A stretch of 64,000 nt of DNA, taken from the NCBI RefSeq assembly GCF_016920785.2, contig NW_024609835.1, positions 79,598,795 to 79,662,794 of the forward strand, read 5' to 3'. Below the pieces are notes generated by a model. That model made no database searches. It was not told the origin of the DNA and was given only the letters and a program-made list of their open reading frames with translations. A program made the position numbers and the translations under genes. Below, piece by piece: positions 1-11,829 of the stretch. Position 1 is the stretch's first letter; each line of letters opens with the position of its first letter. The DNA is from Ixodes scapularis. Its lineage: Eukaryota; Arthropoda; Arachnida; Ixodida; Ixodidae.

Positions 1-470
1 CAGATAGAAATATACTCGTGTCGTCCGCCTACATTATAAAACGTGCTTGGTTTCAAATATTGACTGGATCGTTTATATACACATTGAACTGTAGAGGGCC
101 GAGTATGCTGCTTTGGGGCATACCAAACTTCAAGATTTGCGAAGAGGAAACATGATAACTCACTGAGACGCATTGCTTACGATGTTCTAAATATAAATGC
201 ATAAATATCAAAGGGGTGCCACGTATGCCATAACATGAAAGTTTTGCAAGGAGCGTTGGATGGTTAAGACAGTCAAACGTTTTACTAAGATCAATAAATA
301 TTCTCAGTGTCAGCCGTTTGCATTCTATCTTGTGTAATATTATTTCTTTTTGTGATATCAAAGCGCTTTCCGTGGATTTTCCCTCGCGAAATCTGAACTG
401 GGAGGCAGTTAGCACAGCCTGCTGAAGGCGAATACGCAATTTTTATTTTATAGCGTGGTACATGAAGGTG
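1..470 (-). pseudogene. Decayed non-LTR retrotransposon RT fragment (CR1/Jockey-like group)
   Basis: The minus strand translates to reverse-transcriptase palm sequence. It includes a finger motif resembling QFRFREGKSTESALI, the motif-A segment FIDLSKTFDCLNH and a B-motif-like segment MPQSSILGPLQFNVYIND. The open stretch covers 55-439. Further downstream in the same frame there is a TGA at 53-55. The catalytic tetrad then reads *ADD, because the expected Tyr codon is TAG at 29-31. The copy is therefore dead and is cut by the window edge, with its 3' part lying to the left. The family label is inferred from motif style. An L2- or RTE-like element cannot be excluded. Confidence 0.8.
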
Positions 471-2653
471 AAGAATACTTTTATTAACTTCAAGCTCTTT
501 ACTTTACCTCAATCATTGCAAGGCAGTGGGCCAAACTATATTATCCAAACAGTAGAACTATTGCAACAAAATATATTTGGGAAAGCAATTTTTTTAATAT
601 AACCAACAGTACAATAGAAGTTGTATTTTCTAGTATTATGTAACTAGGTTTTCCGGGAGAATTAAATTTGCCAATTTGAGTCGATATCTAATAGTGATTT
701 CAAACTTTTATATTTATATTTTTTGTCTATGCTGCGTGAAAGAGTCCTGATATCCTCATGGGCGCATACATAGCTAAATAGGTTTTGATGGCCTAGCAAA
801 ATTTCTTGCCAATAGAGTGTTCAGAATTGAATTCAAAATTAACGCATACTTCTTTGTGTAATGGAAGTTACATCTTTAATGATTCAATCACAAAATATAA
901 TTTATCCAAATATAAATAATGTTTAAGATATTAGGTAACAACAGGAACTCTGTTACTATGGGGTAGTTTTTATATTTCTCAAGGCGTTGTTCTTCATGAA
1001 AGCGAAAAAGGAAGCGAAAATATTAGTGAATATATACAAGCAATGTGAAGATAATTGCTATAAAACTACAGTTCCTTTGTCTGTGCAAACGTTTACAATC
1101 AACTAAAATAAGGCGTTTATTATAACTGCCTTATAAATGGCAATGTGTATATTTCTTTTTTATATTGAACATTGTATAAATTCTCCATACTGTACTAGAT
1201 TAATGTAAACGATAAGAAATGTAACCTTCAAGCAAAAATATAAAAGGCCCATAAAACAACCTGCAAGCAAAATACAAAAGGCCCATAAAACAAAACACAA
1301 CAACAACAAAAACAACAAGGTATTTAGCACAAGAGGTCTCAAAGCAAACATTAGAAAAAGGCAGATTAATATCTAATAAATTACGGAAAAGACAAAACGT
1401 GAAATGTGCAGTTTCCTTCTTACTGCTTCAGAAATTATAATCGTGATACCAGATATAAATTTTAATAGATTTGAACTGGTATTTCCATAACCATACTTTT
1501 AGATTTATTTCAATTACGCGCGTCTATTACACATATAGTTTTATTTTTACCATTTTGATCAAATTACCCGAGACTGGAGCGAAAACCTAAAAACCTCAAA
1601 CGTTGAAGTAAAAGAAAGAGGTGGCAGCAAGACGAAGTTTCAAACGCGGCTAAAAGTTTATTTAGTAAACCCTTTCTTACATACATTCTACCCTCAAGTT
1701 TGAGTGCTCCGATCCATGTAGTCAGGATGGAACTAATTTTTGAGACAAAAATATGAAGCTGGCGGCGTGGCGGCACAGTGGTGTACAGCTGAGGCACGAC
1801 AGTTCTTTTCGAAAGAATAGTAGTTGTTCAAATATTTATTAAACAAGATGCCCCCCGACGTAACAAAAATATTCCCTTTTTCGTCTACCTTGTAGTTCCA
1901 TTTTATCATTATCTTTACACTATTTTCGGCAGTTTAACAAGTGTTACTAATGAGGACCCTACATATATAAGTGTTTTTACTGGTGTTGTAAAAGAAAAGA
2001 ACGGAACAATGAAACAGGTCGAGATAAACAATTTTATATCGCTCGAGACTCGTGTTGTCGAAAATACGGATGATTGCTTTTACTATGATAGGGCAATTTG
2101 ATCGGTGCGGCGGGTGTGCTTGATCCTTCCTTGCCTGCTAATGACAATCGTCGATTTACTATAGTGGTCACGTGAGCGTTCTTAATCCCAACCGCGTGTG
2201 ATACTTGATATCCTTCTTCCCATATCCTGTTCGCTTAGAGAATCCATTCTGCGGATACTTCGGGCGCGTCGTCGCCCCAGCTATCCGGAGGCAGCCCTGA
2301 GGCAGGAGCCGCAGGTTTCAAGGCTGCGCAGATTTAACGACGATGTCTCACACACAAAAACAATAAATTTAATCTTCCTTGCTGTAATCACCGCTACTGC
2401 ACGAACATGTGACTTGATATAGCTGTCCATTTCCACACGCTTTCGTGCAAGCCTGACTCTAGATGACGTTACCCGCTCGAGCCAGCAGCTTTGATAACAT
2501 TGTACACTATGTAATAAAACGAAGTCAGTTACTTTTTTAATAGTCAATAACAAGGAATTTGATTTTTGAGAGTCGTGTCTTCAATAATTGCATACAAGTT
2601 TTTTTTCTTTCTTAAAATGCCTTGGCAAGCATAATTAATAGAAACTCGACATT
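471..2653. other. AT-rich stretch without a recognised gene
   Basis: No convincing coding exon is visible on either strand. The short open frames lack domain motifs and do not stand out from chance. A roughly 29-bp segment at 2480-2508 (core GCCAGCAGCTTTGAT) recurs near 45.95 kb, so the last few hundred bases probably belong to an unclassified dispersed repeat. Confidence 0.5.
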
Positions 2654-2737
2654 TGTTAACATAAGGTGAAATATTTTTTTTCGATGATGTTAACATAAGG
2701 TGAAACTGATGTTAACATAAGGTGAAATATTTTTTAT
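2654..2737. repeat. Short tandem repeat, three copies of a GTTAACATAAGGTGAAA unit
   Basis: Three copies begin near 2654, 2689 and 2711. The first and third are followed by the same ATATTTTTT run. Spacing is unequal (35 and 22 bp), so this is a small local duplication and not a regular satellite. Confidence 0.75.
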
Positions 2738-5279
2738 TTGAGTATTAGCGCTTTAAAATTTCTACATGTGACAAGGACGCTGTGAACACCATCAAAACCT
2801 TCCTGATCAGCATGAAATGTTTGGGTTATGCGTTTATGTTTATAATTTAAGTACATTAAGGTTTTATAGTATAGTATACTAGCATGCCAATGGTATGCTT
2901 TTTGTGTTATAATTCAATTTATACAGTAAAACAAATATTGCAAAATTGTCTCTAGCGTATGTGCGGAGGCTAACCGCACGCGCCGGAGAGAATGATCTTT
3001 TCTTAGATATCACATATCTTAGAAACCATCTGCTGAAATATCTTCTTGCTAAACACCATAAAACACAAGTTTTTTTTTACCTTTTTTGTTTGCTTTCACT
3101 ACCAAGTTTACGTCACCCAGAAAAAAAATACAAGCTTGTTTTACAGTTAGAAATTAGCATTTTCGTAAAATACGTCAGCGCATACCAGGAATTTCTATGT
3201 CACAACTATAATGATTTCGTTGAGAATACATTCCCCATAAATCTTATGAAAAGATATTTCTACATTCATTTGAAGGTGCCTGTTTACTTGGCGTAGTAGA
3301 TTTTAAACTATAATTAGAATGATCACGTAATATATTTAATTTATTCAGCTCTCTTCCCTTTCTAATCTGATGCCCCAATCGCCACTGAACATGAAATTTA
3401 CGAACAACGAGAGTAAAGAAAGTCTTGATCGTAAATTTGAAACGAAACATTATTATTCAAGAATAAAATTCCAAGCGATATTATTTGCATAAAGAATTTC
3501 ACTGATGGTGGCGTCAGTAAACTACCTATGTTGCGTTTCACCTTTAGTGATTCTAGGCAGAACTGTCTTCGACGCGTTTGCAATTCAGGTGTGTTGCACC
3601 TTCCACTTTTGACATGCTAGAGCTCATATAAACCTCTGGAATGCGGGAAGTTTAAAGTGCAACGTTTCTTTACCGAGTTGACAAGCACAGTTGATTTGAC
3701 AAAAAGCATGATTTGCACCACCGTTGGTTTCGCTCATATGACCCGTTCTGAATGGGGTAGCCTTTCTTTCTTTTAATGCACAAGATGGACGAAGTAGACG
3801 ATTTAACGAGATAGGAAATTTATAGCAAAATTTAAACCCAAAGTGTATACATATTTTTAGGTGGCGCAAGCTATCGCCCCAGAAAAATAGCATAGCCCAT
3901 ACCATCTATCTATTCAGCCATCTTATGATTGAAGGCATACGCTTGATTGAAGTGCTCTGGTCGTGTTCATAATGACACTCAATAAAGATGGAGCGGATTG
4001 AAGTGAACGTTGCTGAACAGATGTGGTAGACCACTGAGAATGAGTGTGGTCGCCGTGCCAATGAGACGCTGGAAAAGTGAGAAGAGTGTTTGGATAGCGC
4101 CAAAGAAGCAAGGTGGATTCATTCTGTTAAGACCGATGCTTGAATGTGGGAACAAAGTTGGTCGCAATTTAATCTGCAAAACATGGTCCTCGTCGAACAA
4201 ACATCAGATAGCTATCGCATTCAACGTAATCTGCAGGTAATCACCGCAGAAACAGATCTGTTTTCTTACGTCGACTGCAGAAATAAACCAGAAACGAGTA
4301 TCTAAGGGTATTATCAAGTAATACATCGACATTCCCGGATGAAGAAACACAATTTTACGACACTCTATGAATCGGGTTTACTTAGGCTGATACCGATAAG
4401 AAGTATCGTCTAATTTACGATGTTTTGCTTTTGTTAGGGGAAGTTTGAACAAATCAGATAAAGAAATCTCCATTAAGTAGTGTTATAGAAAGACATAAAG
4501 AGACCAAATTAACAATTAAAATTTAGTTTCCACATCTTCAGAACCAATTAGTACTAAAATAGGCGCGCACGTCGATTTCCACATAGGCCGCACATATTGC
4601 CAAGATGTGGATTGCCAGAAGCGATCTCAAGAATGGCATGAGACAGACAGCGTTTTGTAAACATCGCGGTATGCGCCGCAGCATGCATAAATTTGGGAGA
4701 ATCTACGCTGGTAGATCTGCATTTTTCTTTTCATTTCACACTTTTTTTTTATAGCTGCGGAGGGCGATGATTTAAGTTGCAATTTGCTCGGCATCAACTT
4801 CTGCGTCAAGGGAATTTACAAGAGTTCTCCACAACGACCTATCTCCCTCCGTAAAAATTCCAAAGAACTGCTTCAGGTTTCTGTGTAAGCACGCGTAATT
4901 GTGTGACGGAAATATTTACGTTAACATTTGAATTAAATATTTAAAAAGTTAATTGAAGCTTTTTAGTTTCGTAGCTATGTAATTAACCTATTTTACATTT
5001 TTTAGTGGCTCCCATGGCCCTCAACTAAGCCCTAGGGCTAATAAAACCCGAACAGAAAATGTATATATTTTCTATATTTCTGGTCTCACTAAAAGAATAC
5101 CCAATATGAAATATATGAAGTAAATGAGCTGAATGTCTTAATATTACAGAAAGCTTTAAGAGACGATAAGAAAAAAGAAAACACAAACAAGGTTTCCACT
5201 TTTCCTCAGCGGCAGTGGTTCCTTCCTCTCAAACTTCAATATTATTGTCATTAATACTCTTTGCGTCAGGTTTGCTTGC
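2738..5279. other. Stretch without a recognised gene
   Basis: AT-rich DNA with only short open frames. The 116-codon frame at 2946-3296 and the overlapping minus-strand frames near 3.6-4.2 kb show no motif I recognise. No clear terminal repeats were found. It is probably unclassified intergenic DNA and old repeat relics. Confidence 0.4.
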
Positions 5280-5283
5280 TTAA

Positions 5284-6155
5284 AGGCTGGCCCACATGGC
5301 GCGTTTCCCCGGCCGTCTAGACGCGCGTCTCGGCTTGGCGCGCGCGCTAAGCCAGACGCGTGCGCCCAGTCAAACCACACGCAGCGCTACCGGGCAGCGC
5401 TTCGCGTCTGCGTTTCCGAAGCGCCTGCCCAACGTAGCCAGACGCGCATAAGAAACAAAAGCAAATTTTAAATAAAAATTGCGCGTTAGATGATGGCTAC
5501 ATGCCGTAATATTTAATTTTATTTATAGTAAGCACGCATTTTCATTACAGCAATTGCAAAGAAGCTCGATTTCACTCATTTTTCTCCTTTTTAGTGCATA
5601 CGCCTTATCCACCTTTCGATATGCCATCGGCATCACCATCTCCCGCGCCAAAACATTTACAGCTGGCCGCTACAGCGGTCGCGTTGTCGCGGTTGTTGCC
5701 GGTAATATTAATTTTGTACCTTTGTCTCTCGGTGTCCCTGTATTCTTCACATTTCGCCTGCCAGAGTTCAGCACGCTTTTGCACTTCGCGAACTCCTCTC
5801 TGCTCCGCTGAAGGAGCGTCAGCCTCTCCTGCAGAGAGGAGTCCCTGGACTTCCGTCGGGAGGGGGAAGGACGTAACTACCCATGTTCGCCCTGCTGCGA
5901 GCGTTGGCGGGACCTAAGCCGTTTTTATTTAAGGCCGCGGGCGTGCAAATCGCGCGGGTGCGTGTACGTGCGTGCGTGTGTGTGCGTGTGTGCGTGCGTG
6001 CGCTCTGCTTTGGAATGGCACAGGGTTGTTACCCGTTTTTGTATGTGTATCTTTCTGTTTTGAGTGTCTGTATTTCTTTTCCTCTCCCGTATTCCTTTCC
6101 CCACTTGGCGGCGGGCTAGCAGGCGTACCTGCGTAAGGGTCTCAACCAAATAAAA

Positions 6156-6190
<35 letters not shown>

Positions 6191-6486
6191 CATTATTATT
6201 ATTATTATCGCCATTTTCGCAAGGTCCGTGGCGAAAACTACAGTCCTACAGTGGCAAAACAGTGGCGGAAATTCAAATGCTCCTTGCAACTAGTGAACAC
6301 CGCCGTTCACTGGTTGTTGCCTTCTGGGCGCAGCGGGAGACGCGACGCCTGGACGCAAAATATCTGGCTCCTCCAGATACATCAAAAAGCGCCAAGAAAC
6401 GCTGTGTTTCGTCCAGGCGCCAGAAGTGACGTCAAAGCGCAGGCGCAAACGCCACTTCCCAGAAAAGCGCGCCATGTGGGCTAGCG
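5284..6486. mobile_element. TTAA-flanked DNA transposon, non-autonomous (piggyBac- or Kolobok-like)
   Basis: TTAA occurs at 5280-5283 and again at 6487-6490. Just inside are inverted termini, GGCTGGCCCACATGGCGCG at the left and its near reverse complement CGCGCCATGTGGGCTAGC at the right. Both ends are GC- and CpG-rich. The interior is mixed, with a GT-rich tract (about 5957-6002) and a (TTA)n microsatellite at 6157-6208. No transposase frame is visible. The TTAA duplication is characteristic of piggyBac and Kolobok elements; the choice between them is open. The interior may hold a further nested insertion ending in the microsatellite. Confidence 0.6.
6157..6208. repeat. (TTA)n microsatellite
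   Basis: About 52 bp of TTA units with one CAT interruption, preceded by CAACCAAATAAAAA. It may be the 3' tail of a small retroposed insertion inside the TTAA element. Confidence 0.9.
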
Positions 6487-6489
6487 TTA

Positions 6490-7290
6490 ATTCACCCTAA
6501 AGCGCGTGAACGCAACGCCGATGCCCAACGACTCCGCCATGACTTGTCACAGCTATCGCTGGGACTGTACTGCGGATTAACGCAGTGCTCATTTTTTCAT
6601 TTATCTGAATTGATCGCCCTATACGTACTAATCTTTTTGCACTCAGTCTACTTTAAGCATGCCCGTTGCCTGTACAGCGATCCAGACAAGAGATGCATGT
6701 GGACGTATTTTAAGCAACTGAACATGATAGCGTTAGATTTAATGGCATCTCCGAATTGAGCTCCAGTGTTGTACGGAACGGCGTTCCTGCAACGTGTTCG
6801 TTTTAAGAAAAACGAAGAAACACCGCCGTTCTATCTTGCATCGGTTGAACTGGAGCAGAAACTCGTTACATTTCTACGGAAACGGAAGTAAAGAACGGCG
6901 TTCCTATGTTTTTGTCTCCCAGTGAGGTCATTTTTATTTATTTTTAAGAAGCAAACTCTAAAAAGTATAAAAACAATAACTTAATGAAGAGGACCATCTC
7001 GCTAACTGTTCTGTTACTTACTTAGAGTTTATTTTATAGGGTCCTCGCTTGGTAAAAGCCGGGTGCATTGAAGGTGGCGGACATTGATTCTTTTTGCAGT
7101 GCCCGAGACTGCGGCACAAAAAGAAACAACATACAACAAAACGTTTAGTAGGAGGTAAAGACACAGAATGAGAAACTTCTTAAACTCGGCTATACTTTCT
7201 TTACTTCCACGAATTCTCATACATCCAGAAATCAAAGGACCACTACATCCGCCTCTAAACTTCCACAACGAGACCTAGAGCTACAAAAAA
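6490..7290. other. Unassigned stretch with a hAT-like terminus near 6764
   Basis: CAGTGTTGTACGGAACG at 6764 begins like many hAT ends (CAGTGTTG...) and is followed by repeated GGAACGGCGTTCC-type motifs to about 6910. A related GTAACGGGAACG block lies near 12.44-12.51 kb. No matching opposite terminus was found, so an orphan hAT end is the best reading. The remainder to 7290 shows no gene. Confidence 0.35.
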
Positions 7291-7524
7291 GCAGGTAAGC
7301 AGACATCGAACGCACCCTTTACTCTAAAAAAGGTCAGTGAGTCTACTCTGTATGCTGTGCGGGAGGATTTTTCCGCTCCGATTCGTCATGCCCGCGGGAA
7401 ACTGCTTGCCTTTGCAAAACAACAAGAGTCGCCATACAAACTGAGGTACGACAAGCTGTTGCTCGGCGGCTACTGTTACATCTCTGATACTTCTCCTGAA
7501 ACTGTCATCCAGTCAAGAAGATAA
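7291..7524 (+). pseudogene. 3' end of CR1/Jockey-group LINE ORF1 (gag-like)
   Basis: One frame runs open from 7291 to a TAA at 7522-7524. It reads like the C-terminus of a CR1/Jockey-type ORF1: a block like STLYAVREDFSAPIRHARGK, then YKLRYDKLLLGGYCYISD just before the stop. The rest of ORF1 is missing or too decayed to read, so the element is 5'-truncated. It is followed 46 bp later by the endonuclease start of ORF2, the normal order for these two-ORF elements. The family role (RNA-binding ORF1 protein) is established knowledge. Confidence 0.6.
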
Positions 7525-7569
7525 CTATATCGCAATTCAAGACAGGCAGCGGCGGCGGAGCACTTTCTT

Positions 7570-10400
7570 GTGCATCCCGCGGGTTCACCCTGTGCCCCTC
7601 GGCCTAGCGAGATAACTGTTTTGTTTGTAAACTGTCAAAGCATTAAAAATAAGGCCGATTCACTCGCTCGCCTTATCGTCTCGGTACAAGCTCATATTAT
7701 CATTGGCACTGAATCCTGGCTGGATGATAGCGTCAGTGATGCTGAACTTTTTCCTTCCTCATTTCAAGTTTATAGAGGCGACCGGGACACCCATGGTGGT
7801 TGCGTTTTCTCCTACTCGTTGATAAATCCTTCCCAAACGCACCTGTACAAACTAATGATGATTGTGAGACTGTGTGGTGCAAGGTCATGTTTCACAATGG
7901 TGAACATATCTCGTGTGGCGTTTTTTATCGTAGCCCCAGTGAGGGCAGCCTTTCTCCTTTCAGATCGCTCTCTCATACATAGTTGAGTTTAAATTCGAAT
8001 TTTTTATTGGGCGGTGATTTCAATATGCCTGATATACAGTGGACAAACAATTCACCGTGCTTACCTGCCGCTCTGCACTTTCCCTTGAATTTAGTTCTAT
8101 GATCGCCACTAACGTTCTTTATCAGTTTGTAGATTTCCCCACACGTCGCCCAGGTGACTGTGCATCCAACGCTTGACTTGCTTTTTTCCAATTCCACCAG
8201 TGTAGTCCAATCAGTCTTACCGATTTCAGGTATAAGTGACCATGACGGTATCCTAGCTAACGTTTCTTTTGGACGACCAATGGTCGTGCTTTCCCCTCCT
8301 CGAAGGGTGTACATTTTCGATAAAGGTAATTTTGGCTTGATTACGCATAATCTGGAAGATACATTTGAGGAGTTTGTTGCATTCAGTGCCACGTCCAGTG
8401 TTGAAGATCTTTGGAATCTATTTAAAAACAACTTACTATCGCTTATTGATGGCCACATACCGTCAAAAATCTTTTTGGGTGAAAAAGGACACAGCAAACC
8501 GTGGTTTACCAGCGAGATCAAGCGCTTACTGAATCGAAGATGTCGCCTTTTTCGGAGGTGCCTAAGCCAGAGGACAGATGAAATATTAACCAGGCTAGAT
8601 ATTTTGGGGAATGAAATTACGCTGAAAATAAAAAGTGCCAAAGATCACTTTTATTCCTCCCTAGGTGAAAAGCTTAGGCGTAGTCCAAGGGAGATATGGA
8701 AGTTTGTAAAACCTAATGGGCAAAGAAGATAGTACTATCCCTCCTATTTTAGGAGGGATAGTACTAACTGTTTTAATGATTACTTTCAGTCAGTTTTTGC
8801 AGTTACTACAAGAAACCTACTTTCGAAACCAGCTCGTTGTAATCCTGAGGCTATGTCAGATATCACTGTATCATATGATGGCGTCGTCAAACTTCTTTCT
8901 GAGCTAAAAGCTAACTCTTCCACTGGGCCAGATCATATACCTTGTTCGGTTTTGAAATCTTGTGCACCCATTATTGCCAAGTTTCTGGTTGTCTTGTTTA
9001 ATTTATCCCTGTCATCAAAGAAACTGCCTCAGTAATGGAAATTCGCGAATGTCGTTCCTGTGCATAAGAGTGGGCCCGTTTTTTTGGTTTCCAACTGTAG
9101 ACCCATTTCACTAACCAGCGTGTGTTGCAAGACTTTTAAACATATAATTTACTCTAACATATTTCATCACTTGCAAGCATATAATTTTTTTGTCCAGTTT
9201 CAACATGGCTTTAGGGCAGGCTTCTCTTGCGTCACTCAGTTAGTCGAATATTCGTATGATGTGTTTTCTTTTTTTGGTTCTGGGAAGCAGGTTGATTGTA
9301 TACTGTTAGACTTTAGTAAGGCTTTTGATACCGTGCCACATTCGTTTTTGCTTTTAAAACTCCCATCTTTAGGTTTACCTGTCTCTGTCCTTGGATGGAT
9401 AGCAGACTATCTGACCGGTCGCTCCCAAAAGGTAGTCCTTAATGGCTCAGATTCTTACTTTGGTTCTGTAACGTCGGGTGTTTTCCAAGGGTCCGTGCTT
9501 GGTCCGCTTCTGTTTTTAACCTATATAACTGATATAGGCTTCGGTACTACCTCCAAAATAAGATTATATGCAGATGATTGTTTGTTATACAGGGATATAA
9601 ATAACCAGGACGATGCTGCCGCTTTACAAACTGATCTTGATCAAATACTCACATGATGCAACAAATGGGAAATGAAACTGAATTTTTCATGGCGTAATTG
9701 TATCCGCTTTAGCAAAAACGTCTAAACATAGAGACTAATTACTATCTAGGTGCAAATCAGATTACCTTGGCGAACAATGTCAAGTATTTGGGTGTTATTT
9801 TTTCATCTAACCTAACGTGGAGTAGTCATGTTAAATTTATAACGATGAAAGCAGGACGGGTACTTAACTTTATAACGAGAAACTTTAAACACGCACCTCG
9901 TGACGTCAAAGAAACAGTATACATTTCTAACGTTCTAACATACATTCCTAAGAGGGAACCTCTTAGAATATGCGGCTGTAGTTTGGGATTCCGACACTAA
10001 AACATTAATTAATAAACTTGAGGTCATCCAAAATCTCTCTGTCCGTTTCGTTACTAACTGTTATCATTTTCATACCAGTGTCAGTGCATTAAAAAATCAT
10101 TGTCATGGGACTCGCTCGAACTTCGCCGGAGGTTATCAAGGCACTCTTTTCTGAATAAAGAGGTTCGTGAACGTACCGGTATTCATAGAGACATCTACCT
10201 AAAAGCACCTACTTTTACTTCCCAGAGATTAAACCACTCGAAGAAAATACGGGAAATATCATGCCGCACATCTGTTTTTCAATCGTCATTTTTCCCACGA
10301 ACAATAAATCAGTGAAATAGGCTCCCCGAAGCTGTGGTTTCGGCTTCGGATGAAAGATTTGATTGTCTTTTAAGTCGTTACTTACACGAGAATGATCCAT
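7570..10400 (+). pseudogene. CR1/Jockey-group LINE ORF2: APE endonuclease plus RT, decayed
   Basis: Successive fragments in shifting frames add up to one ORF2. The endonuclease begins with LFVNCQSIKNKADS and IIIGTESWLDDS (7570-7800), continues as GGDFNMPDIQW near 8010-8045, and ends with the SGISDHDG motif near 8226. RT starts around 8900 with NSSTGPDHIP, then PISLTSVCCKTFKHII, QHGFRAGFSCVTQL, LLDFSKAFDTVPH (9307-9345), GVFQGSVLGPLLF and YADD (near 9567). Thumb and C-terminal fragments follow at 9767-10315. No RNase H is seen, as expected for CR1/Jockey types. There are at least five frame breaks and several stops, so the copy is inactive. The SQ of the usual PQGS motif reads FQGS here. Confidence 0.85.
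8730..8766. repeat. Perfect 16-bp palindrome inside LINE ORF2
   Basis: TAGTACTATCCCTCCT at 8730-8745 is followed by a 5-nt loop and its exact reverse complement at 8751-8766. It sits at one of the frame breaks between the endonuclease and RT parts, so it may be a local templated inversion and not an element feature. Confidence 0.9.
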
Positions 10401-10417
10401 GACTAATGTGTTGTTTT

Positions 10418-11361
10418 CAGACATGTACAAATTACTCAAAAAAGGTAGTTAAGTTACTGAGTAGTGACGCCAAAAGTAATTGGAGTAGAGTAGAAATTAC
10501 GCATTTGTAATAGTAATTGAGTAAACTACTAACTACTGCAAAAAGTAGCGAGTTACTTTGAAGTTACTTTCAAAGTTACTTTTTGTAGTTTTGTGGTAGC
10601 CTGACACATCTGACAAGAAAATCGTTTTCAACAAAGAGGAGGTTTTCCCTGGCGTAGAAGGTTGGAAGGACGCGAAGGATTAAGTGAACAAGCATCGTCG
10701 CTCGTACAGTTGTAGCTTGAAACGGGAAGGTGCTCTTATGAACGGATTCCGTGTCTGCGTTTATGGGCGGGGAGTCCGACATTGCAAGGGAGTATGCGCT
10801 GACGACGAGGCGGCCATGGTAACAGGCGCCCAGCTGCGAGGTCATTCCAGTAGTGCCTGCCCGTAGAACCCCAAATCACTTGAGTCAGAACTCACTAAAG
10901 GCAGACAACATGAAAACAACAACAACCCTCGGAGTGTCCCCGAGTTTTACGGTTGCAGCTGGAGGCATGGCGCCTACGTGCATTACCGGATTAGGTCAAT
11001 ACCCGACCAAGGCTTGCTAAGCAACTGTTCCTGCGTTCGTGCGCGCCAGTGTTATGTTTTGGCTGCTCGTCGCCACCTTGGCCCAAGGACGCCTGTGGGA
11101 ACGAAATATGAGGTGGCCCTTTGCTCGTCACTTCATCTGCCGGCGTCTTATTTATTTCTGCGCTCAAACTTTTTGTGGTGAGCAAAATTAGCACTAGATT
11201 TTGAAAGTAGTTAGTAATTTGAGTAGAAGTTACCTAAAAATGTAGTTAAGTTAAACTACTAATTACCCAAATAAAGTTGAAATTGAAAGTTACCAAGTTA
11301 CTCGGAAAAGTAGTTAAACTACAGTAGCTTGAGTTGAGTAGTTGAACTACGTCAAAGTCTG
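10418..11361. mobile_element. hAT-type non-autonomous element inserted in a LINE 3' region
   Basis: The element begins CAGACATGTAC and ends GTCAAAGTCTG, and is flanked by perfect 8-bp duplications GTTGTTTT (10410-10417 and 11362-11369). Subterminal DNA on both sides is rich in AGTTAC/GTAACT motifs, typical of one large group of hAT MITEs. Its 944-bp length and lack of a transposase frame make it non-autonomous. The GC-rich core (10620-11110) encodes nothing recognisable. It separates the LINE coding part (to about 10400) from the LINE 3' UTR (11370-11590), so it inserted later than the LINE. Confidence 0.85.
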
Positions 11362-11369
11362 GTTGTTTT

Positions 11370-11590
11370 CCATTGTGCTGATGTTAGCAGCTTACAGTAG
11401 ATACGTGTATGTTGTGTTCAAAGTTTTTTTGTGTGTGTGTGATTGCGCATTGTATTACTTGTAGAAGATGCCGCCATGCATTCATATAATTTTTATCTCC
11501 ATTTGTGTATTTGTTGTGTTAACATGTAAGTTACCCCCCTACAATAATGCCCCCAGGGCGAAATGTAGGTAACGAATAAATAAATACATA
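11370..11590 (+). mobile_element. 3' UTR and tail of the CR1/Jockey-group LINE
   Basis: Contains a CCTACA...TGTAGG hairpin around AATGCCCCCAGGGCG (about 11540-11571) and ends in an AATAAATAAATA tail (to about 11586). A stem with a GCCCCC loop region and an (AAAT)n tail is the standard CR1-type end. It is the continuation of the element at 7291-10417, across the hAT insertion. Confidence 0.7.
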
Positions 11591-11594
11591 AACG

Positions 11595-11829
11595 ACACTC
11601 GGATAGCTAATAAGCGCAACTTGCGGAGGCAGCTCAGTGAATGACGATGCCAAAACATATGTTTAGACCAAAAACACACTCTGAGTTGTGACATTGAGCA
11701 ATGCAAAATTTAGCGCTTGCATTGCTTAATGTCACAACTCAGAGTGCGTTTTTTGGTCTAAACATATTCTTCGGCATCGTCATTCACTGAGCTGCCTCCA
11801 TAAGTTGCGTTCATTGGCTCTCCGAGTGT
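11595..11829. mobile_element. Near-perfect palindromic (foldback) MITE
   Basis: Arms of about 110 bp at 11595-11706 and 11717-11829 are almost exact reverse complements around a 10-bp spacer. The termini read ACACTCGGA and TCCGAGTGT. It starts a few bases after the LINE tail. There is no coding capacity. Transcribed, it would form one long hairpin. The superfamily is not determinable from the sequence. Confidence 0.8.
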
